NCBI GenBank assembly: GCA_002127415.1
Contig: MWJR01000192.1
Location: 1 to 8,168, forward strand
Length of the DNA stretch: 8,168 bases
DNA from: Calditrichaeota bacterium AABM5.125.24
GTDB lineage: Bacteria; Electryoneota; AABM5-125-24; Hatepunaeales; Hatepunaeaceae
Direction of reading: 5' to 3'
Of the stretch, positions 1 to 4,609 are shown in pieces. How positions within the stretch are numbered: the stretch's first letter is position 1; each line of letters begins with the position of its first letter. Below the pieces are notes generated by a model. That model was not told the DNA's origin. It did no database searches and was given only the letters and a program-made list of their open reading frames with translations. The translations under genes and the position numbers were made by a program.

Positions 1-140
1 TTCAACAAACTGTTATCTAACTATCTTACGATGCCATCACAACTAATCAATGACACTGCCGTCTCATTCGAGGTGTGGTAATGGTAGTGAGTGTGGCATT
101 CGGCGTTATACCGGGTGAACCGGGCGGATGGGCAGGCGGC

Positions 141-169
141 TTGACTGGATAGTTTAATTTGGGTATATT
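141..169 (+). promoter_or_regulatory. Sigma-70-type promoter of the tRNA-His/tRNA-Glu unit
   Basis: A -35 box TTGACT (141-146) and a -10 box TATATT (164-169) are separated by exactly 17 bases. Each box is one mismatch from the sigma-70 consensus. The predicted start near 176 leaves a leader of about 13 nt before tRNA-His, which is normal for a tRNA operon. The boxes are read directly; their use is inferred from position. Confidence 0.75.
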
Positions 170-188
170 GTAAAGTTAAAATCTGTCC

Positions 189-262
189 GGTGAGTGTAGC
201 TCAGCTGGTAGAGCACCAGGTTGTGGCCCTGGTGGTCGTGGGTTCAAGTCCCATCACTCACC
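189..262 (+). tRNA. tRNA-His (anticodon GTG)
   Basis: A full cloverleaf can be drawn. The acceptor stem pairs GTGAGTG (190-196) with CACTCAC (255-261). The extra G at 189 faces C262, the G-1:C73 pair that identifies histidine tRNAs. The D stem pairs GCTC with GAGC, the anticodon stem CCAGG (216-220) pairs with CCTGG (228-232) around loop TTGTGGC with anticodon GTG at 223-225, and the T arm is GTGGG/CCCAT with TTC at 243-245. The 3' CCA is not encoded, so a CCA-adding enzyme is required. It is the first gene behind the promoter at 141-169. Confidence 0.97.
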
Positions 263-263
263 C

Positions 264-321
264 TATCAGCTTTCAGCCCCGGAAATCAGAGCTGAATGCT
301 GATGGCTGAATGCTGACAGCT
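264..321. repeat. Degenerate GCTGANN heptamer repeat between two tRNA genes
   Basis: Four head-to-tail heptamers of the form GCTGANN occupy 291-318 (ending AT, TG, AT, CA) and are followed by a partial GCT at 319-321. Two heptamers in the opposite orientation (TATCAGC 264-270 and TTTCAGC 271-277) lie directly after tRNA-His. The two blocks can fold back on each other into an imperfect hairpin in the tRNA precursor, matching about 12 of 15 positions. There is no U-tract, so it does not resemble a terminator. It could be a processing signal or simply a spreading short-sequence repeat. Confidence 0.7.
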
Positions 322-327
322 ACCGAT

Positions 328-398
328 GGCCCCATCGTTCAGTGGAAGGACACGAGATTTTCGATCTCGCAACGGGGGTTCAATTCCCCCTGGGGCTA
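328..398 (+). tRNA. tRNA-Glu (anticodon TTC)
   Basis: The acceptor stem GGCCCCA (328-334) pairs with TGGGGCT (391-397), with one G-T pair at the end, and the discriminator is A398. The D stem is GTTC/GGAC. The anticodon stem CGAGA (353-357) pairs with TCTCG (365-369) around loop TTTTCGA, placing anticodon TTC at 360-362. The T arm is GGGGG/CCCCC with TTCAATT between. CCA is not encoded. The base after the anticodon (position 37) is G, where bacterial tRNA-Glu usually has A. It lies 65 bp after tRNA-His and is probably co-transcribed with it. Confidence 0.93.
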
Positions 399-401
399 CA
401 G

Positions 402-426
402 AAGGCCGGTCGCAAGCCGGCCTTTT
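402..426 (+). terminator. Rho-independent terminator of the tRNA unit
   Basis: AAGGCCGG (402-409) pairs perfectly over 8 bp with CCGGCCTT (417-424) around a 7-nt loop, and the stem ends in a short T run (423-426). It begins 4 bases after tRNA-Glu. The T-tract is short, so termination strength is uncertain. The convergent ATPase gene ends at 492, so the hairpin may also serve the opposite strand. Confidence 0.75.
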
Positions 427-473
427 AAGCGTCAGAACAATCGGCGGTCGGTTTTCAAGCCCGCGCTTCTTTA

Positions 474-487
474 GCTGAAAGCTGACA
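474..487 (+). repeat. Two further GCTGANN heptamers
   Basis: GCTGAAA (474-480) is followed by GCTGACA (481-487). This is the same degenerate heptamer found at 264-321, here between the tRNA terminator and the stop codon of the convergent ATPase gene. Confidence 0.6.
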
Positions 488-491
488 ACGG

Positions 492-1571
492 TTAAACGTT
501 AAATCTGATGTTGACCACATCCCCGTCTTGGACGACGTAGTCCTTTCCTTCCAGTCTCATCTTCCCGGTTTCCCTCAGTTTGGCGCGTGAACCGGCTTCG
601 CTCAGCTCATCCCAGCGGCATACCTCGGCGCGGATGAAGCCGCGTGCCATATCGTCGTGGACCTGACCGGCCGCCTGCAGGGCCGTCGAACCGGACAGGA
701 TCGGCCAGGCGCGGCACTCCTTCTCGTTGCCTGTGAAGAATGTAATGAGCCCTAACAGGCCGAAGGTGGCTTTTATGATCCGGTCGAGGGTCGGCAGTTT
801 GAAGCCGATCTCCTCGATGAACGCCTGCCGGTCGGACTGGTCGAGTCGGCTGATCTCGGCTTCAATCCCGGCCGCGACCGTCACCCAGCCGGCCCGCCTC
901 TTCAGATAATCGGCACCGTAAACGAGCTTCTGAAGGTGAAGCTCGGCCTCGGCGGTGGCATCTTCCCCCAGGTTCAGCACCACCAGAAGCGGCTTGAGGC
1001 TCAGGAAGGCGAACGAGCGCAGGAACTTATCATCCTCGGGGCTGAAGTCGAGCTCGCGCAGGGAACTCTCACCGGCCAGGGGCTCGCGGCACCTTTCGAG
1101 CAGCTCGGTCTCCCGGCGTGAATCGGGGTCATGCTGTTTGGCGACCCTGGCAAGACGCCGCTCGATGATGTCAAGGTCGTTGACGATGAACTCCAGTGTG
1201 GCGTCAGCAAGGTCGCGGGAGGGGTCTATGGATCCGGACGGATGCGGGACTTCAGCGGCTTCGAACTGGCGCACAACCAGCGCCAGCATCTCGACGCCGC
1301 GGAGCTCCGAAAGGCTTTGAGCAGGATAGGGTTCGCGCCGTTTCTCGTCTGAGGCGATACCCGGCACATCCACATACTCCACTGTAGCCGGGACTATCTT
1401 CCGTGAGTTGAAGACCGGCGCCAGGGCGGCGAGGCGCGGGTCTTCGAGGTGGGCTACGCCGCGGCGGGGCTGCCGTTGGGGACTGGCGTAGTCAGATTCG
1501 GGGGCCCCGGTCAGGATGTTGAATAGGGTGCTCTTGCCGGAGAAGGGGGGACCGACTATGCCACATTCCAT
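492..1571 (-). CDS. Divergent YchF/OLA1-family P-loop ATPase
   Basis: This is a 359-aa protein of the Obg-related YchF family: an N-terminal P-loop domain, a helical insertion (about 115-190) and a C-terminal TGS domain (about 273-359). YchF/OLA1 proteins are usually ATPases that contact ribosomes and respond to redox or stress. Visible motifs (numbered from the ATG) are the P-loop GPPFSGKS (7-14), DVPG as G3 (68-71), and NLGE (200-203) in place of NKxD; this NxxE form explains the family's preference for ATP. The C-terminal stretch with FIRAEV, RLEGKDY, VQDGDV and RFNV is typical of YchF. I place the start at ATG 1571 because the family begins just before CGIVG; an upstream TTG at 1592 would add seven residues. 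Odd points are the P-loop (family norm LPNVGKS) and the missing glycine-rich GLGN segment after G3. It may be a sub-family distinct from canonical YchF, so no symbol is given. Confidence 0.9.
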   Translation of the reverse strand: MECGIVGPPFSGKSTLFNILTGAPESDYASPQRQPRRGVAHLEDPRLAALAPVFNSRKIVPATVEYVDVPGIASDEKRREPYPAQSLSELRGVEMLALVVRQFEAAEVPHPSGSIDPSRDLADATLEFIVNDLDIIERRLARVAKQHDPDSRRETELLERCREPLAGESSLRELDFSPEDDKFLRSFAFLSLKPLLVVLNLGEDATAEAELHLQKLVYGADYLKRRAGWVTVAAGIEAEISRLDQSDRQAFIEEIGFKLPTLDRIIKATFGLLGLITFFTGNEKECRAWPILSGSTALQAAGQVHDDMARGFIRAEVCRWDELSEAGSRAKLRETGKMRLEGKDYVVQDGDVVNIRFNV

Positions 1572-1750
1572 CGAAGATAACCGGTTTATCAACAGAGTAT
1601 GGGGATCACTGTGTGCGCTGATACCGGGCAGAGTCGTATATCTCCGGTCTTTGCGACTTCAGCCCGGCGGTGGTGACTTTACAGTGAAATTCGACACGAT
1701 GTTCTGAGTGGGCGGCGCAACGATTGACAGTTAGTAAGTTGCTTAATGAG

Positions 1751-1779
1751 AAAGGGGAAGACCTGAGCGGGTCTTCCCC
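1751..1779 (-). terminator. Rho-independent terminator of the HU gene
   Basis: A perfect 10-bp stem pairs GGGGAAGACC (1754-1763) with GGTCTTCCCC (1770-1779) around a 6-nt loop. On the minus strand it is followed by TTTCTCATT (from 1753 down), a weak U-rich tail. It starts 26 bp past the HU stop codon, which fits a monocistronic HU transcript. Confidence 0.8.
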
Positions 1780-1804
1780 GATCCTTACGTGAATGTCTGG
1801 CCTA

Positions 1805-2077
1805 TCAGCTGAGCATATCACGGAACTCTTTGCCGGGAACGAACTTGGGCACTTTCTTGGCGGGAATTCTGATCTTTGCACCGGTTGCGGGATTGCGACC
1901 GGGACGTGCCTTGCGCGTGATGGTGGCGAAGCTGCCAAAACCGACCAGAGAGACCTTTTCCCCTTTGGCCACGGCCTTCATAACGTTGTTGGCGAAGGCC
2001 TTGAGCATCTCTTCGCCGGCCTTGTTGGTGACATCAGCATCAGCAGCGATGGCGCGGACGAGATCGGACTTGTTCAT
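1805..2077 (-). CDS. hup: HU-family DNA-binding protein
   Basis: This 90-aa protein has the exact family length. HU/IHF proteins are small basic dimers that bend DNA and compact the nucleoid. The N-terminal helix-turn-helix dimer core (1-40) starts MNKSDLV. The family signature is present: GFGSF (46-50), then the beta-arm with R-P-G-R-N-P-A-T-G (58-66), whose proline (63) intercalates into DNA. It ends PGKEFRDMLS. The start is fixed by a strong Shine-Dalgarno (GAGGAGGA on the minus strand, 2081-2088) a few bases upstream of ATG 2077. The gene has its own promoter (2120-2148) and terminator (1751-1779), consistent with an abundant, independently expressed protein. HU and IHF subunits are hard to separate by eye; the lone gene and sequence favour HU. 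Confidence 0.97.
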   Translation of the reverse strand: MNKSDLVRAIAADADVTNKAGEEMLKAFANNVMKAVAKGEKVSLVGFGSFATITRKARPGRNPATGAKIRIPAKKVPKFVPGKEFRDMLS

Positions 2078-2119
2078 CTATCCTCCTCGCAGTTGTGTTT
2101 ATGGGTTCCTGTTTGCACG

Positions 2120-2148
2120 AATATAATGCTCAAGCCCTGCTGTGTCAA
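2120..2148 (-). promoter_or_regulatory. Strong sigma-70-type promoter of the HU gene
   Basis: Read on the minus strand, a perfect TTGACA -35 box (2143-2148) and a TATATT -10 box (2120-2125) are spaced by 17 bases. The predicted start near 2113 leaves a leader of about 35 nt with the strong ribosome binding site. This is among the closest matches to consensus in the window and fits a highly expressed gene. Confidence 0.82.
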
Positions 2149-2243
2149 GGGAAAAAAGAGGTCTTTAAAAAAAAAGTAATCTCTATGATTTCTATTCAGG
2201 TTTTTTACTAATGATGGTTAAGTTACTGCCTCTTCTAATGTTA

Positions 2244-3755
2244 TTATTCAGGACGGATGGGGATGAAGGTGCGTCGGTCGTTCCGAACAACCCAGAACGG
2301 GATGGCCTTCTTGCGCTCTTTCAGCTTTTCGATTGCCCTTTGGTAGTCTTCGATCCCTTCGATCTCATCCCCGCCGAGCTCGACGATGACGTCTCCGGCC
2401 TCCAGAAGCCCTTCAGCCGGAGAGTCGGGCTCCACCCTGATGACCAGCATCCCATTGATATCCTCCACGCCCAGACGTCTCCCCTGGCGGCTGTCGGTGG
2501 GGATGACCTCGATGCCCAGCCAGTTCTGCTCTCTCTTGATGTGGGGTGCGGTGGCGAGTTTGACGTATTCACTCCGGTCGGCCAGTTTGAATCTCATCTT
2601 ACGCAGCTTCCCTTTCTGCCAGACCGTCATCGCGACCGTCGTGCCGGGGGGGACGTCGGCGATGCGAAAGCGGAAGTCGGTGGCGTCCTTGACCGGAACT
2701 TCCTCAACCTCAGTGATCACATCACCGCCCTTAAGACCGCCTCTGTCGGCCGGGGTGTCCTCCTGAACGCCGTCCACGAATATGCCGTTGATCTCGGGTT
2801 CGATCCCCAGCGCCTCCCGTTTGATGTCGTCCAGGTCGGCCACAAAGATGCCGAGGTAGCCGCGGTGGACCTTTCCGGTGGTCATAAGCTGTTCGGAAAC
2901 CTTGCGGGCCAGATTGATCGGGATGGCAAAGCCGATCCCATGGCCCTGGGCGTTGATGGCGGTGTTGATTCCGATCACCTGGCCCTCGATGTTCACCAGC
3001 GGGCCGCCGGAGTTGCCGAGGTTGATTGAGGCGTCGGTCTGGATGAAGTTCTGGTAGCTTGGGCCGACATCGCCACCGATGCGCAGGTTGGAGCGGCCCC
3101 GTGCGCTGATAACCCCCACTGTGACCGTCCAGTCGAGCCCGAACGGGTTGCCTATGGCGATGGCCCACTCCCCGATGCGGATATTATCGCTGTCCCCCAG
3201 ACGGGCCACCATCTCCTCTCCCAGGGAGGCGTCTATCTTTATCAAGGCCACATCGGTCTCAGGGTCGGCACCGATGAGCTCGGCCGGGTGCTCGGAGCGG
3301 TCGGCGAGCTTGACCACAATATCCTCCGCCCCGGCGATGACGTGGTTGTTGGTCAGGATATGCCCATTCTGATCCAAGATTATCCCGGAGCCTCCGCTGG
3401 TGATACGGGGCTTCTCTGGTATGCGTCTGTCGTCGGGGGGTTCGCGGAAGAAGGGTCCCCAGTCGAACAGCTCGAACGGCAGAAGGTTTTGACCCTCAAG
3501 CTCCTTCTCGGCGGTGATATTGACCACCGTAGGCTTCACCATCTCAGCCACACTGACGAAGGGGCTGTTCCCCTCCTCGTCGATCAGAGAGGTGGATGGC
3601 GCAATGGTTGTGGTTGTCTGAGATACGGATGGATTCGCCCCCACCCGGGTCGGCGTCTCCCAGCCGGTTGCGAAGAAGAATCCGATCGCTATGCATATGA
3701 ACGCAAAGCCGATGGCGTAGAGTATCCGTTTCGCTGTAAGGTCGTCACGAGACAT
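2244..3755 (-). CDS. Do-family (HtrA/DegP/DegQ/MucD-like) periplasmic serine protease with two PDZ domains
   Basis: A 503-aa envelope protease/chaperone that degrades misfolded extracytoplasmic proteins. Residues 11-29 form one hydrophobic segment after a short charged N-terminus, so it is an uncleaved anchor or a signal peptide; no clear lipobox is seen. A Thr/Ser-rich linker follows (42-57). The trypsin-like domain (about 65-295) carries the catalytic triad: His138 in TNNHVI, Asp168 in ETDVALIKI, and Ser249 in GNSGGPL. PDZ1 (about 298-392) begins after the RGYLG motif, and PDZ2 (about 410-500) contains the LLEAGDVI segment. Length and two PDZ domains match the Do sub-family rather than one-PDZ DegS. 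ATG 3755 is preceded by AAGGAA (3761-3766), a reasonable ribosome binding site. A candidate sigma-E-like promoter lies upstream (3846-3873). I see no hairpin terminator downstream. All catalytic residues are present, so it should be active. DegP, DegQ and MucD cannot be told apart from sequence alone. Confidence 0.95.
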   Translation of the reverse strand: MSRDDLTAKRILYAIGFAFICIAIGFFFATGWETPTRVGANPSVSQTTTTIAPSTSLIDEEGNSPFVSVAEMVKPTVVNITAEKELEGQNLLPFELFDWGPFFREPPDDRRIPEKPRITSGGSGIILDQNGHILTNNHVIAGAEDIVVKLADRSEHPAELIGADPETDVALIKIDASLGEEMVARLGDSDNIRIGEWAIAIGNPFGLDWTVTVGVISARGRSNLRIGGDVGPSYQNFIQTDASINLGNSGGPLVNIEGQVIGINTAINAQGHGIGFAIPINLARKVSEQLMTTGKVHRGYLGIFVADLDDIKREALGIEPEINGIFVDGVQEDTPADRGGLKGGDVITEVEEVPVKDATDFRFRIADVPPGTTVAMTVWQKGKLRKMRFKLADRSEYVKLATAPHIKREQNWLGIEVIPTDSRQGRRLGVEDINGMLVIRVEPDSPAEGLLEAGDVIVELGGDEIEGIEDYQRAIEKLKERKKAIPFWVVRNDRRTFIPIRPE

Positions 3756-3845
3756 AGATGTTCCTTGTCAGGTAGAGGCTGTATCTGTTCAAAGCGCACC
3801 GACTGCCGACCGGCAGCTTTCCGACTGATGCAGAGGACATATCTC

Positions 3846-3873
3846 TTTGACGTGTAAAGAGGGGAGTAGTTCC
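3846..3873 (-). promoter_or_regulatory. Possible sigma-E (ECF)-type promoter for the HtrA gene
   Basis: Read on the minus strand, GGAACTA (3867-3873) is followed after 16 bases by TCAAA (3846-3850). The sigma-E consensus in E. coli is approximately GGAACTT, about 16 bases, then TCAAA/TCTGA, and degP is a classic target there. The predicted leader of about 85 nt contains a small hairpin CTGCCG-AC-CGGCAG (3803-3816). Short motifs of this kind arise by chance, and ECF factors differ between phyla. I see no better sigma-70 promoter in this gap. Confidence 0.35.
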
Positions 3874-3962
3874 CGTCGTGAACCGAACTGAGAGTAAATC
3901 AGGATAAATGATACACCGGACCGATATGTGCGGGAAGGGAAGTTTCTTCCTGCTTCAGCCCC

Positions 3963-4421
3963 TCAGGCGGACGATTTGCGCTTCCGGCGGGTCCCGGTCT
4001 TACCGCCGGCAGTGGTTTTTCGGGTTGTGCCGGTGCGGCGCTTCGGTTCTGTTGGACTGGCTCTCCCGGTCCGTTTGGTCTCGGTTGGTTTACCTTTGGC
4101 GGTGCTCTTGGAACGCACCTGGTCGGCGACCTTGCCGATATCTACCCGCTTCTGCTCTACCTGCTTCTCCAGCCCGTTGATCTCCTTCAGCAGCAGCTTG
4201 ACGTCGCGGTCTTTGAACGGGTTCGGCTGCGGCTCAACATTTGACAGCTCACAGATCCGCCCGCCGATCTCCCGCTGCCTCTGGTCTGTCTTGCGCTTGA
4301 GGGTAAGGATATCGAATTTCAGCTTGCCGATGAGTGCCTGCTCTTCGGTGAAGTCAGCGGCGGCGGTGGAGACCTCGCGTATACGCTTCTTCAGTTTGTT
4401 CCAGAAGTCATCTTGGGGCAT
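3963..4421 (-). CDS. Small coiled-coil protein with Lys/Arg-rich, histone-H1-like C-terminal tail
   Basis: This 152-aa soluble protein has no signal peptide or membrane segment. Residues 5-60 and 70-102 are charged, heptad-like helices (FWNKLKKRI, then TEEQALIGKLKFDIL, EIGGRICELS, LLLKEINGLEKQVEQKR). Residues 103-152 are low-complexity and strongly basic, with Lys/Arg/Thr/Gly/Pro and almost no hydrophobic residues, ending RRKRKSSA. The N-terminal half resembles small uncharacterised proteins that begin FWNKLKKG and contain IGKLKIDI and ELGGRV segments, as far as I recall; no function is known. The tail resembles bacterial histone-H1-like tails and could bind DNA, RNA or polyanions, but that is inference. 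ATG 4421 has a good ribosome binding site, GGAGGA (4426-4431). It has its own promoter (4466-4494) and lies 207 bp upstream of the HtrA gene on the same strand. The consistent reading frame, start signals and family resemblance make it a real gene. Confidence 0.85.
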   Translation of the reverse strand: MPQDDFWNKLKKRIREVSTAAADFTEEQALIGKLKFDILTLKRKTDQRQREIGGRICELSNVEPQPNPFKDRDVKLLLKEINGLEKQVEQKRVDIGKVADQVRSKSTAKGKPTETKRTGRASPTEPKRRTGTTRKTTAGGKTGTRRKRKSSA

Positions 4422-4465
4422 CGTGTCCTCCGTAGGATTACTTTACTGTGTTACTTATCATATCT

Positions 4466-4494
4466 AATATACACATCTTCGTGTTGCAGCGCAA
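4466..4494 (-). promoter_or_regulatory. Candidate promoter for the coiled-coil gene
   Basis: On the minus strand, TTGCGC (4489-4494) and TATATT (4466-4471) are 17 bases apart, 45 bp upstream of ATG 4421. The -10 box is good; the -35 box matches only TTG. The -35 lies inside a small inverted repeat (GTTGC-AGC-GCAAC, 4483-4495) that could be an operator, though this is speculative. Confidence 0.5.
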
Positions 4495-4518
4495 CTGCAG
4501 CGGCTGCGGACGGTCTTT

Positions 4519-4547
4519 TTGCTTTCGACGGACAGTGAGGCTATATT
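4519..4547 (+). promoter_or_regulatory. Candidate promoter for the YfhO-family gene
   Basis: TTGCTT (4519-4524) and TATATT (4542-4547) are 17 bases apart, giving a leader of about 55 nt before ATG 4610. The -35 box is weak (TTG only). Together with the opposite promoter at 4466-4494 it makes a divergent pair whose -35 boxes are about 25 bp apart, so one regulator could act on both. Confidence 0.45.
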
Positions 4548-4609
4548 TCTTGATAGTGTTATCAGAGTTTGAATCGGCAGCTTTTCTTCGTTGAACCAAC
4601 AGAGGGTAA

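Noticed and set aside
1..140. Possible end of an upstream gene
   Set aside because: All frames are interrupted or too short on both strands, and nothing resembles a conserved protein end.
264..321. Possible CRISPR array
   Set aside because: The unit is only 7 bp with no spacers and drifts in sequence; this is a short tandem repeat, not repeat-spacer units.
2151..2176. A/T runs downstream of HtrA as a terminator
   Set aside because: The only palindrome (AAAGA-CC-TCTTT) has a 2-nt loop and cannot form a normal terminator hairpin.
2211..3029. Plus-strand ORF (272 codons) opposite the HtrA gene
   Set aside because: It mirrors the codons of the intact protease and has no recognisable fold, start signal or homology.
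3938..3955. GGAAG-AAA-CTTCC hairpin as terminator of the coiled-coil gene
   Set aside because: The stem is only five pairs and there is no U-tract on the minus strand.
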